Notes under the pieces: model-generated
What the model saw: the letters and a program-made list of their open reading frames with translations, nothing else
Databases searched by the model: none
Told to the model about the DNA's origin: nothing
Translations under genes and position numbers: made by a program
DNA from: Tritrichomonas musculus
Taxonomy: Eukaryota > Parabasalia > Tritrichomonadida > Tritrichomonadidae
Reading direction: 5' to 3'
Assembly (NCBI GenBank): GCA_039105265.1
Contig: JAPFFF010000005.1
Span: forward strand, 1,054,001 to 1,118,000
DNA length: 64,000 nt
Part shown: piece by piece, positions 21,210 through 30,601 of the stretch
Layout: the number at the start of each line of letters is the position of its first letter
Position numbering within the stretch: the first letter of the stretch is position 1

Positions 21210-21437
21210 GGTACAAATCTAGTACGTTATAAATTGAGAGAAAGAACGTTATATATTTGAGACCTCTTACCCTATTGAAAAAGTTTTATTTTGAATGAGT
21301 GTCAGATTTGGAATTCTGAACTTTATTTTTTTTTTTTAAATTTTTATTTTAAAAATATTTTTTTTTATATAACATGTCGTTTAGTTTAATAAAGTGTCAA
21401 AAAATTTTGCGGTTTCTAAACGTACTAGATTTGTACC
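21210..21437. mobile_element. Short non-autonomous DNA transposon (MITE) with perfect TIRs
   Basis: Perfect 19-bp terminal inverted repeats GGTACAAATCTAGTACGTT at 21210-21228 and 21419-21437. The bases outside both ends read TTAA (21206-21209 and 21438-21441), so the symmetry extends to 24 bp. TTAA on both sides would fit a piggyBac-type target duplication; alternatively TA flanks a mariner-type TIR starting AGGTAC. The 190-bp interior is AT-rich and encodes nothing. The perfect repeats suggest a recent insertion or a conserved end. It sits in the 3' spacer between convergent genes. Confidence 0.75.
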
Positions 21438-21566
21438 TTAAACAAAAAATTCATTATGATGAACAAATTTTAATGGGAATTATTTTTAATTATCAATGTG
21501 AATAAAAAAAAAAAAAAAAAAAATAAAGAATAATTCATTAACTTTCTAAATTGTTATTAATAATAT

Positions 21567-23291
21567 TTATTTGACTTCTTCCAAATCTTTACTTATTTGA
21601 TCTGGAATTGGAAGATTTATGAGGTTATCGTATGACGTGTTGGATGGAATTGATCCATTTACTAGCGTGTTTAATTCAATAAGTAATCCAGATGAACATT
21701 GTGAATTCTTTGATGCACAAACAGTTTCGAACCAAAAATTGAATGCTGATGGGGAACAAACGCCATTATTATAAACAAAAGAATACAATAAAAGAGTCAT
21801 TCCTTTTGGAAGATAATCATGCCTCATCAGAAGTATTCGTAAACGATCTAGAAGAGCAATCATTACTCCTTTATTAGTAACACATAAGGTGAATATTGGT
21901 AAATTGGCCTCAAGATCGATATTGATTGCGTCTCTTTGGAATTTGGTTAATTCGAGGTATCCAGCATCATTTGATAGATTAATATACTTTTTATATATGA
22001 TCTCAATCAAAGGATCAAGAAATGTCTTCAGAATTCTTTTTGAATCAAAAATACTATTTTCTCCTATTGAATTAACTGCAGATAGAGCAGAATTAAGATT
22101 TATTTCACCTGCAAAATATTTAGAAAAAATTCCATATATGTAAAGAAATGGAAAAACTTGTGAGTTATCTGGTCTTAATACCATCATTGGAATTGAAGAA
22201 GGATTTCTAAAAGCATGAAAGAGCCATTTATCTTTAAATATTTCCGAGCATATCTTAAATGTTTCATGAACTGGAAGAATAGTCAAAAAACTTGCGGTTA
22301 TCATGATAATCAATTGTTCAGATATCAGTGAAGGACGAAAAACGCCTATTGATTTACGAATACTCTCATAAGGTACTTGACGGTGAATAATAAGCTCAGA
22401 AAGAAAATGTATAAAAGGGTACCATTCAGGAGTTTTTGACATCTGTAAAAAAGCTTCATCTGTTTTCAGTTCCACAATTGGTTTATCGGCAAAAAGAGTT
22501 GATATAACATCAATAAGTACGTTCGTAATTAAAAACGGAAAATCATGATGTATTTGCGTTTCTGGTGACAAATAAGAAATTAATGACCGAAGAAATAAAA
22601 AACTTTCACCTTTACAAACGTCGATTATCATATTGGTTAAAAAATTATGCATTATATTGATGAAGAAACTTTGTATATATTTAACTTTAATGTCTGAAAA
22701 TGAAATAATCTTGTCAAACAAAACTTCTGGAAGTAAATTGGGTGGAATCTTAACATTTTTTATCTTCATTTCATTGTATAAATTATCAATTGATGGAAGT
22801 TGGATTCCTCTTTTTGTATTTAGTGGATGAGCTTGGTTGAAAAAATCTGTACAAAAGAAATCTGTATCAAGGGGCATAACCATTTGAGTATCTGACGATT
22901 CTAATTCATAAATATTGAGCTTATTATCTGAGAAAGAATTAATGATTGAATTAAATTGAGCTGTAGGCTCGTCTTTTTCTATCAAAATATTAATCGGTTC
23001 AGGAAAACTTTTTGTTTTAACTGATATCAAAGTGTCTGGGTTTGAGAAATCGTAAGGATTATAAGGAATATTAGTAGATTTTTGATTCGGAGATTCTAAT
23101 TGATTACCACGTTTTAATGGATAGCGAGATCTTAAAAGATGACGATTTTGCGATTGCAATATATTTAAACTGCTGTTTGATGATATATCATCATCATCTG
23201 ATTGTGAATTTGAAATGTCAGACGAATCTCCGTCTGTCTCAAATTCATTTGGATTATTTCGCGATTTATTATAAGTAGAATCATTTAGCAT
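21567..23291 (-). CDS. Helical-repeat protein, unknown function
   Basis: A 574-residue protein. Residues 1-~75 are Asn/Ser/Asp-rich and disordered by composition. Residues ~170-560 are regular amphipathic helices without charged coiled-coil character, as in HEAT or MIF4G-type solenoids (for example LLPEVLFDKIISFSDIKVKYIQ split over two helices, and MTLLLYSFVYNNGV near 500). An eIF4G-like or other HEAT scaffold is conceivable but not supported by any decisive motif. No signal peptide or membrane segment. A 142-bp gap separates its start from the next, divergent gene. Confidence 0.8.
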   Translation of the reverse strand: MLNDSTYNKSRNNPNEFETDGDSSDISNSQSDDDDISSNSSLNILQSQNRHLLRSRYPLKRGNQLESPNQKSTNIPYNPYDFSNPDTLISVKTKSFPEPINILIEKDEPTAQFNSIINSFSDNKLNIYELESSDTQMVMPLDTDFFCTDFFNQAHPLNTKRGIQLPSIDNLYNEMKIKNVKIPPNLLPEVLFDKIISFSDIKVKYIQSFFINIMHNFLTNMIIDVCKGESFLFLRSLISYLSPETQIHHDFPFLITNVLIDVISTLFADKPIVELKTDEAFLQMSKTPEWYPFIHFLSELIIHRQVPYESIRKSIGVFRPSLISEQLIIMITASFLTILPVHETFKICSEIFKDKWLFHAFRNPSSIPMMVLRPDNSQVFPFLYIYGIFSKYFAGEINLNSALSAVNSIGENSIFDSKRILKTFLDPLIEIIYKKYINLSNDAGYLELTKFQRDAINIDLEANLPIFTLCVTNKGVMIALLDRLRILLMRHDYLPKGMTLLLYSFVYNNGVCSPSAFNFWFETVCASKNSQCSSGLLIELNTLVNGSIPSNTSYDNLINLPIPDQISKDLEEVK

Positions 23292-23433
23292 TAATTAAAA
23301 AAATTTGAGATTTTAATAAATTCTTGTTTCTAATGGTGGAAGAAAAAAATCAATATTTAAATGTTCAAACGGTTTTTATTGTAATTATTTCCCTTAAATT
23401 CGCCTTGTCGGTAAATTGTGATCATATTATCTA

Positions 23434-24333
23434 ATGGATGTTGAAACGGCCAAAGCAAATTTAATTCCAGGGAAAGATGTTGCTTACTTAGCTCGTTGTG
23501 TCGATACTCTTCTTCAACATGACTGCTCAGATACTTCACTCCTCCCATTACTTTTACCATTTCTTGACCAAAATTTACTTGATAACAGAATCATTGATTA
23601 TGGTATTGAACCAGGCGTTGATATTACAGATCATTATTTTGTACTTTGGGAACCATTCTATCGTGCAAAAGTAGCTCTTCTTATTGGTACTATTGCCGAA
23701 AAATGTCAAACTCTTCCTGATGTTAAAGATATTGTCGATCGTCTTTTGGTAATGATTCAAGGAAATGAAGATATTGAACTCGCTTTTTCTTTCTTTGCAT
23801 TAACAAACATTGGCGTTAAGCAGCCAAACATGATATTGGATCATTTCAATGATCTTTGTAAGATTGCAAACTCGCTCGTTACAGTTGCAACAAATCCTAA
23901 AAAAGCTTTTTCACTTTTCCATTCAATACCATTCAAAACAGAGATTTATGATTCATATCTTGATTTTTGTTCAATTAAAGGCATACTAGATTCACCTCAA
24001 AATGTTCAAAGTATGGTTGCAGCAGGTCTTCCTTTCTCATTAATTAATATTGCAAATGCTGTCTTAACATATATTGAGAAAAGACCAGAAATGCTCTGGA
24101 AATTAATGACTGTCTTTTTGCGTTTCGTAACAGAGCATCCAACTGGTTCATCAATGATAGAAACTGATAATCTTACAAAAGATCCTAAAGTCAACGTTGG
24201 ATTTGCAATGCGTTATGCCCTTCTTGGAAGAGATAAAGCTGGAGAATTAAGAAATAAGATTGAAGCAGTCCCTGAAAAAGAAAGAACAACTGAAAAGTTT
24301 GCAGAAATCTTGAAAGGTTTAGAGCTTCAATAA
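23434..24333 (+). CDS. Helical protein, unknown function
   Basis: A 299-residue protein with an even spread of amphipathic helices, beginning MDVETAKANLIPGKDVAYLA. It contains HEAT/ARM-like helix pairs (LLPLLLPFLDQNLLDN; IVDRLLVMIQGNEDIELAF) and ends in a charged EKERTTEKFAEILKGLELQ tail. The codon mix is less extreme than in its neighbours, as seen in well-expressed genes. I do not recognise it; a proteasome-assembly or other ARM-type adaptor is possible but unproven. TAAA overlaps the stop codon. Confidence 0.8.
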   Translation: MDVETAKANLIPGKDVAYLARCVDTLLQHDCSDTSLLPLLLPFLDQNLLDNRIIDYGIEPGVDITDHYFVLWEPFYRAKVALLIGTIAEKCQTLPDVKDIVDRLLVMIQGNEDIELAFSFFALTNIGVKQPNMILDHFNDLCKIANSLVTVATNPKKAFSLFHSIPFKTEIYDSYLDFCSIKGILDSPQNVQSMVAAGLPFSLINIANAVLTYIEKRPEMLWKLMTVFLRFVTEHPTGSSMIETDNLTKDPKVNVGFAMRYALLGRDKAGELRNKIEAVPEKERTTEKFAEILKGLELQ

Positions 24334-24676
24334 AAACCTCTTTTTTTCATATTATGTTTTTTTAATGAAAATTGAATGAATGTTCTTTGCTATGAAAAGA
24401 AATTTCAACTACCTTAAATATGTAAATTTGTTTTCACTTTATTTATTTGTTCAAAAGTATATCTGATAATTGTATATCAAAAAAAAAAAAAAAAAAAAAC
24501 ATTAAATCTACATCATTAAAATGTTATCTTCATGGTAAACGAAATAATGATGCATCTAATTTTGTTTTTTTTAAAATAATAAAAAAATATTTTTAATTGA
24601 ATTATACAAAAGCAATAAATAATCTTAACATATATGTTTAAATTAATTTGTCATTCTAAATCTATAAATAATATTT
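24334..24676. other. Intergenic spacer
   Basis: A 343-bp spacer between convergent genes with a ~20-bp poly-A run near 24480-24500. No gene is seen. Confidence 0.6.
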
Positions 24677-25768
24677 CTAGTGGAATTGATAATAGTTAAC
24701 ATCTTCTTTGTCAAATAGAATATAATTTTTTCGATTTGGTCTTTTTTTAACTGAACAGGAATCAAATCTATGTAAGAGTTCTCCATAAGGATTTACTCCG
24801 ACTTGTTTTGCGTATAAATAGTCTAAATGAGTAAAATAGTCATCTTCATTGAGTAAAGGAATACTTCTTTCATTTTTCTTTTCGAAAACTGGTCTGGTGA
24901 GACAAATAGGCCGAATTTGCTCAGATTCTTCATATTCAATTTCTTCATTTAATGGTTTAGCAACAAATTCTCCTCTAAAAACCTCCATTGATTTGAATAT
25001 ATTGTCAAGTTTTTCAGATAGCTTTTTGATTTCTGAATGGTATCGAATTGAATACTGATTAGGAGTCCGTAAAAAATTCTGTATTAAGGAATCAATATCT
25101 TGAGCATGAAAATAAATTAAGCGAGCATTATCATTTTCTTCAGTGTTTACCATTTTTGTAAGAAAAGAATCAAGTTTATCTTTTCGTACTATAGCATATA
25201 AAATGATTGTAAACGTAAAAAGACGTAGAATAGATGATAAAAAAGGGTTGTCATCATAATTTAGAAGCAGATTAGTTTGTGCAAGATTTTTGAAAAGATA
25301 TTTAAGGCTTCTTTTAACTTTTTTAAGATAGTCATTAAGGATTTTTTCTTCCTTAGGAATAGGTGAAAAAAAAATAGCCATAGCTAATTCGTTAATTGAT
25401 TTACTTAATTGGCGAACCTTTTGGTTTTGTACAGTCATCATAGATTTTGTAACTGATTTTGATGCTGGATTTGTACTTGATGTTGGAGTACGATACAAAG
25501 AAGGAATAATATCTTTGTTAATAATGGTTTCAAGATTTCTATGTAAAAAATAAACAAGATTTTCTGATGCACTATCATATGCGTTTTGTATTGACTGTGG
25601 AATTGGAGTACGAAAAGAAATTGAGTTTTGGTTTGGAATTGATATATTCTGATCATTTTTAAAAATGATATTTATCTGTTCAAGAGTTTCATGAAACGTG
25701 TTGTAGTCTTCCTTTAACTGCTCATCAAGATGAAGTAAAATGTTATCTTTATCATTCTCAGTCGACAT
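24677..25768 (-). CDS. Hypothetical helical protein
   Basis: A 363-residue protein beginning MSTENDKDNILLHLDEQLKED. It is helical throughout, with a hydrophobic stretch at ~180-200 (FLSSILRLFTFTIILYAIV) that is more likely a buried helix than a membrane span because charged residues flank it closely. The C-terminal ~70 residues are rich in Glu, Arg, Tyr and Asp. No recognised domain. Codon use matches the neighbours, so I accept it as a real gene. Confidence 0.75.
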   Translation of the reverse strand: MSTENDKDNILLHLDEQLKEDYNTFHETLEQINIIFKNDQNISIPNQNSISFRTPIPQSIQNAYDSASENLVYFLHRNLETIINKDIIPSLYRTPTSSTNPASKSVTKSMMTVQNQKVRQLSKSINELAMAIFFSPIPKEEKILNDYLKKVKRSLKYLFKNLAQTNLLLNYDDNPFLSSILRLFTFTIILYAIVRKDKLDSFLTKMVNTEENDNARLIYFHAQDIDSLIQNFLRTPNQYSIRYHSEIKKLSEKLDNIFKSMEVFRGEFVAKPLNEEIEYEESEQIRPICLTRPVFEKKNERSIPLLNEDDYFTHLDYLYAKQVGVNPYGELLHRFDSCSVKKRPNRKNYILFDKEDVNYYQFH

Positions 25769-26762
25769 TTTTTAGATGAACTTTTTAAAAAACGATATAG
25801 AAAAAGTTTGTAATTTACTGAAAAAGTTGGTTGTATTTCAAATTTTTATCAAAAAAGTTTTGAGATTGTTCATCTGTAATAAACTTATATTGTAACAATC
25901 GATTTGTTGAGCATGGTGTGGATATAAAAAAAAAAAATTTATTCAGTAAATTTGTTATGTTTTTAATTTTGAATATTGGTATGGTTGGGACACAATTTTT
26001 TTGGCATCAAAAAGTTTCAATATCTCTTCAAATTTTAGGTTTTATTTGGTGATTTTAATAAATTTTCTTACCCATTTAATAATCTTTAAATTAGTCATTG
26101 AAACCAATCAAAAAAATTAATATTCATCTAGTTTTTTTTGACTTCACAAACTAATAGATCTCTCTTCGTAAGAGATATCCTTCAAAACTACTAATACTAT
26201 TTGATTTTATACATATACATTATACATTATAAAACATAAATATTTATAATTACTTTGTAGTTAGTCCAAAAAAGTTAATATAATAATTATTTTTAAGTTT
26301 TTTTCGATACATGATCTTTTCTAACTTTTTATTTTGTAATATTCGATTTCTTCTTTTAATGCTCAATAAAATGATATATTTTGTTTGAACATAACTTCAA
26401 AGATAAATTATCTTCAATGCAATTCATTCAAAAAGATGAATTAATAAACGGAATGATTCAAATTTCGGCGGTTAGAAAATTAATTTTAAACGATCAAACT
26501 CAATATTTTTGCTTTAAGATATATTATAAGAATAGGGAATATTATTTAAAATGAGGTTCCGCTATTTATAAAATCAAAAAATTCAAAATGACCATTTTTA
26601 ACCCAAATTATTTTTTATGGAAAATAAAATGCGATTATCTAATTCACCTTTGATGATTTTGTTTTTTTAAATAGTAAATTATATATAGCTATTAAAAATA
26701 TATCTAAATATAAAATAACTGTAAAAAGTCTTGGAAGGCCTACACATATTTTGGTAGAGAGT
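25769..26762. other. Intergenic region, no gene seen
   Basis: About 1 kb of AT-rich sequence. A small perfect hairpin (TCTCTTCGTAAGAGA) lies near 26160-26175. Otherwise nothing supportable. Confidence 0.6.
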
Positions 26763-27037
26763 AAACCCCCCTACCAAATGGAAAACCCCCAACCAAATCT
26801 CTATATAAAAGAGTTAGAATCATAATATTATATATACACATAGATTAAATGTACATTTGATAAAATAATTATTATTATTTAAAAAATGTTTATTTTATAT
26901 TTAGATATTAGTATTTAAAAATGCAATCTATTCAATTTTTTTATCGAAAAATTGAATAGAAAATGGTATGTTACCACCATTAAAAGCCAAAAATAGGTGA
27001 ATAAAAATGGTAGGGGTTTCCATTGGTAGGAGTTTTT
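26763..27037. mobile_element. Short inverted-repeat element (MITE-like)
   Basis: The left end at 26763-26798 reads AAACCCCCCTACCAAATGG followed by AAAACCCCCAACC. The reverse complement of the right end at 27007-27037 reads AAAAACTCCTACCAATGG followed by AAACCCCTACC. The ~32-bp ends match with a few small indels and flank ~210 bp of non-coding AT-rich DNA. C/G runs of this kind are rare elsewhere in the window. It is probably a degenerate non-autonomous DNA transposon; the family is unknown. Confidence 0.6.
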
Positions 27038-27113
27038 CCAGTAGACTATAATATTGGAAAAAATTTCTTTTTTTTTTTTTTTTTTGAATTCCAAATTAAA
27101 ATGATAACTTTTT

Positions 27114-27501
27114 GGAAAATCGTTTTTTTCTACGCCACTTTTTGAATGGTTTAAGGTGAAATTTAACTTACTCTCATGGATAGAAAAAAATTTAACTTAC
27201 TCTGTTAAGAAAATTAACCAAAAAAATGTAATTTTATTTTTTTTCCTTAAAATTTTAACTATTTGCTTTTTTTGATTTATTTTTTTTTTATTTTTACATA
27301 ATTTTTCAGGAAAATTCGCACCAGTGATCACCACGAGGATGCGCGAAGCCGAATCAGGTTCCTTGAATTGCTGGATGAATCGGGAAGCTATTTGAACTAT
27401 ATATTTATGCATTATTTAGCAAAAATTGAATAAGAAATGTATAAAAAAGTATTCAAAAAGTTTAAAAGTTTTCAAAAAGTGGTGTAGAAAAATACGATTC
27501 C
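27114..27501. mobile_element. Inverted-repeat element carrying a GC-richer insert
   Basis: The ends at 27114-27146 and 27471-27501 are inverted copies: the core TTTTTCTACRCCACTTTTTG is shared, with a few mismatches outside it. Inside, 27310-27405 is much GC-richer than its surroundings. On the minus strand it reads as an open, protein-like stretch (ASRFIQQFKEPDSASRIL then VVITGANFPEKL) before the text degrades. This looks like a fragment of a coding sequence carried by a non-autonomous transposon. Donor gene not identified. Confidence 0.5.
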
Positions 27502-27740
27502 TATAACTTTTTTACTATTTTCAGTTCGTTATTTAATTTTTCTAAATGCTTTCATAATGTTATCTTTATAAAAAACAAATGCATATATTTCTTATGCTTT
27601 TAGATTAATCTAGAATTACTCTTGTGATATTGTAAAATGTCTTTTTTTGTAAAAATTTGTTACGAAATTATTGAGAAATTTGTATATTTCTTGAACGGTT
27701 TCACTCAAAAACTGAAGCTTAATTGTTTTAATTTTGGTTC

Positions 27741-28322
27741 ATGGGAGACTGCAAAATCGTCGTCTTTGGAGCAGGTGCCGTCGGTAAATCTGCCCTTACT
27801 ATTCAATTTGTTCAAGGTTATTTCATTACTGATTATGACCCAACAATTGAAGATGCTTACAAACGCGTATTAAATGTAGATGGTGATAATGTTCAACTCG
27901 ATATCCTTGATACAGCCGGTCAAGATGATTTCGCGCCAATGAGGACTTCATACATGCGTCAAGGAAAAGGATTTATCATAGTTTACGCTATTGATGATAG
28001 GGCATCATTCGAAGAAGTTGAAGTATTCCATCGTGATCTTACCCGTGTTAAAGGAGCAAATAATGTTCCTGTCGTTATCTGCGGCAATAAATGCGATCTT
28101 GAGGATAAAAGAGTTGTATCAAAAGCTGAAGGTGAAGAACTTGCAAACAGATTAAATGCGACATTCTTTGAAACATCTGCACTTGCTAACATCAACATTG
28201 AGAATGCATTTTCTGCTCTTGTTAAAAAGATTCGCGAAAATAATGTTTCAGCAAGTTCGCCATCTGGTGAATCAAACAATGATAAATCAAAACAGAAGAA
28301 GAAGAAGTGCTTACTTATTTAA
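27741..28322 (+). CDS. Ras-family small GTPase
   Basis: A 193-residue GTPase. P-loop GAGAVGKS at 10-17; switch I YDPTIEDAYKR at 32-42, nearly identical to Ras/Rap effector loops; DTAGQDDF at 57-64 with the catalytic Gln at 61; NKCD at 116-119; ETSAL near 149. The tail has a polybasic KQKKKK and ends CLLI, a CAAX box for prenylation, so it should be plasma-membrane bound. Gln 61 (Rap has Thr) favours Ras over Rap, while the CLLI ending resembles Rap1 CLLL. It should act as a GTP-dependent signalling switch. TAAA adjoins the stop codon. Confidence 0.93.
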   Translation: MGDCKIVVFGAGAVGKSALTIQFVQGYFITDYDPTIEDAYKRVLNVDGDNVQLDILDTAGQDDFAPMRTSYMRQGKGFIIVYAIDDRASFEEVEVFHRDLTRVKGANNVPVVICGNKCDLEDKRVVSKAEGEELANRLNATFFETSALANINIENAFSALVKKIRENNVSASSPSGESNNDKSKQKKKKCLLI

Positions 28323-28500
28323 AATAAAATTAAAGTTTGACTCTTATAAATTCACCTTCTTTTTATTTTCACAAACAATAAAAAAAACCAAAAATATCAT
28401 TATTTTTATTCTTTCAAAAATTTAATTTTTGAAACTGTTTATTATTTCAAAAAGTTGTGAATTTCATACTTCACAAACTTCTTCGTTAAATTTTTAATTG

Positions 28501-28770
28501 ATGCTTGCTATTATACTTTCAGTAGTTGCATTTCTTGTTATTGTTGTACCATTTTTAATTTTTGAGTGTAACGAGAAACCATCAGAATCAGATTCTATGC
28601 CAGTTTATAAATACAAAAAAGAGGAAAGAAAAGGACCTGAATTGCCCGATTCAGGGAGCAGTTTTTCAGAAAATGTAGATGAAATTTCTGTTAATGCCGA
28701 GTATCATACGATGACTAAAACAAAGAAGCCATCAAGCATAGCTCGCGATTCAGCAGGAGATATCGATTGA
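28501..28770 (+). CDS. Small single-pass membrane protein
   Basis: An 89-residue protein. The open frame begins one codon earlier at a TTG, so I use the ATG at 28501. Residues 1-21 (MLAIILSVVAFLVIVVPFLI) form a hydrophobic segment that could be a membrane anchor or uncleaved signal. The rest is charged and Ser-rich (KYKKEERKGPELPDSGSS) and probably cytosolic. No known family. Support is the clean frame, the membrane segment at the very start and codon use like the neighbours. Its 180-bp spacing from the Ras gene on the same strand leaves room for its own promoter. Confidence 0.6.
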   Translation: MLAIILSVVAFLVIVVPFLIFECNEKPSESDSMPVYKYKKEERKGPELPDSGSSFSENVDEISVNAEYHTMTKTKKPSSIARDSAGDID

Positions 28771-29151
28771 AATCAAGTTCTTATTCTCAATCTTATTCTT
28801 ATGTAAAGTATAAAAATAATTAATTATCAAATTGGTTATTTTCTTTTATATTTATAAAGGTACTTTTTTATAATGTAAAAATTCTTTTCAAAATGTATAT
28901 TTATTTTTATTTTATGCACCAGATAAAGAAATTCTATATTTACTTGATATGATTATAAAGCTCAAAAATGTTTTAGGTGGAAAAAAAAAAATTGGAGGCT
29001 TGTAATGCAATAAAGATATATCAGATTTGTGTTATTTCATACAAAAATATTCATACTGGATGATGAAAGGTATCAGGTTGCCTCTAAAAAAATTAAATGC
29101 ATATTTGTCTGGTATAAAAAGTACGTTTTTTAATCTAAAAAATATTTACAT
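28771..29151. other. Intergenic spacer
   Basis: A 381-bp AT-rich spacer between co-directed genes. A short overlapping frame at 29027-29257 is not supported. No other features are seen. Confidence 0.55.
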
Positions 29152-30075
29152 ATGGATGAGCTTGTTGATCAAATTCAAATACAATCTCCCCTTTCGCCAT
29201 CAGATAAGAAAAAGAAAGAAGAGGAGGAAATTACAGAAATTAATATTCCAGATTTAAAAGCAAGAGCATTGAAAGAAGTTAAGCAGCAAAAAAAAATTGC
29301 GCAGTATGAGCAAAACATGATGCGAGAATCAAATAAAGGTGAAATTTCGCACTCAAATAATTTAATTTATTGCACTAAAGCATTCATGGAATTTTATAAT
29401 TCGAAGCTAAGTGATAATATGGTAATTGCAACTATTTTTTATGTTTCATCTAGTCTTTGGCTTCAGCCTCCAAATGTTGATGATTTAGATGATCAATCTT
29501 ATGCTGAACAGGAAAAAATTCAAGCTGATTCCAAGCGCATTTTATCTTCACTTTACTGCCAATTATTACTATCGCCGCTTTCTTCGTCACTACGTGTTCG
29601 TGAAGAACGTGTTTTTTATGAAACTTTATTGTTCTTTCTAGATATGTGTGCTTGCTTTGCCACCCGAATTGAAAATCCAGATGCAATCTATGAAATATTA
29701 GGTGAAGTATTTCGAAAAGGTCTTCAAGACCCACATTCACGAAAGAGATCTGAATTTTTGCCAATTACAGAAATTGTTCGTCGAAATTGGCTTGCTCAAC
29801 GTGTTCCAGGAAAGGTTCGAGCCGAAATAAAGCATAGCACCCTGCAAGGTACAACAGAACTTATTGAACCGATGTGTGAAAAAGAGCTTCCAATGACTGA
29901 TCGTGGACTTCCTCAGCCAACTGATATTTGGGAAAGAAATGGTTTCCCTAAAGGCACAGATATTCCAATAAATGCAAAAACTATCCCAATTCAAATGATT
30001 ATTGATATGTCGCCAAAGCAAACAGAAAATCAAATGGCAAATCAAAGTACTGCAAGAACGGAAACTCCACGTTAA
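29152..30075 (+). CDS. PPP1R36-like protein (tentative)
   Basis: A 307-residue protein with a charged N-terminus (KKKKEEEE near 20-27). A central helical domain (~75-215) has the order LYCQLLLS, then RVREERVFYETLLFFLDMC, then IYEILGEVFRKGLQDPHSRKRS. This order resembles the PPP1R36 family, where a ...RRFFESFYTF... helix is followed by a ...VGRLFRTNIF... helix and an Arg/Lys-rich turn. The C-terminus is polar and disordered. PPP1R36 proteins bind protein phosphatase 1 and are mostly found in flagellated organisms. No clear RVxF docking motif is visible, so the assignment stays weak. Confidence 0.5.
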   Translation: MDELVDQIQIQSPLSPSDKKKKEEEEITEINIPDLKARALKEVKQQKKIAQYEQNMMRESNKGEISHSNNLIYCTKAFMEFYNSKLSDNMVIATIFYVSSSLWLQPPNVDDLDDQSYAEQEKIQADSKRILSSLYCQLLLSPLSSSLRVREERVFYETLLFFLDMCACFATRIENPDAIYEILGEVFRKGLQDPHSRKRSEFLPITEIVRRNWLAQRVPGKVRAEIKHSTLQGTTELIEPMCEKELPMTDRGLPQPTDIWERNGFPKGTDIPINAKTIPIQMIIDMSPKQTENQMANQSTARTETPR

Positions 30076-30601
30076 AATAATATATTGATTATTATATTAT
30101 AAAATGCAAATTTAAACAAATAATTTTAATTTTAGAATGTCATAAAAATTTTCATTTATTTTACTTTAAAAAGATTTCTCAAGTCATTATTTAACAAATA
30201 CTAATATATTTATGTGGGTTATTTGAATTAATTCTTTTATCAAATTGAACGATTATTCATTTTATCAAAAAGAGCAGCAAAAATTCATAATTTCAGTGAG
30301 ATTTCTCATATTAAATTAAATATCAATACCATTTTAAATGTACAGTTTGGTTGTAATTTATTTTTCCTAAAAACAACTGTTAAAGGTTTATTCCTTATTT
30401 ATTCGTTAATAGTGAAAAATCACATAGCATAGATCAATTGTATTTGTTTGAAAAAAAATACGGTGAATGAAGAATTATTCATAATTCATCATATAGCAAA
30501 AAGCATTTTTTTTATATTCAAATTTTGAATTCCAAATAATCGATATATAATATTTGATTCAAAGAATTGGTTTTTTAAGCAAAGAAAAATAATATTAAGC
30601 A
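30076..30601. other. Intergenic spacer, no gene seen
   Basis: A 526-bp AT-rich spacer between co-directed genes. It must contain the promoter of the downstream coiled-coil gene. No repeat or gene is evident. Confidence 0.55.

Noticed and set aside
27310-27405. Possible tRNA-like GC-rich patch
   Set aside because: No A-box or GGTTCRANNCC B-box and no cloverleaf could be drawn. It reads better as a protein-coding fragment.
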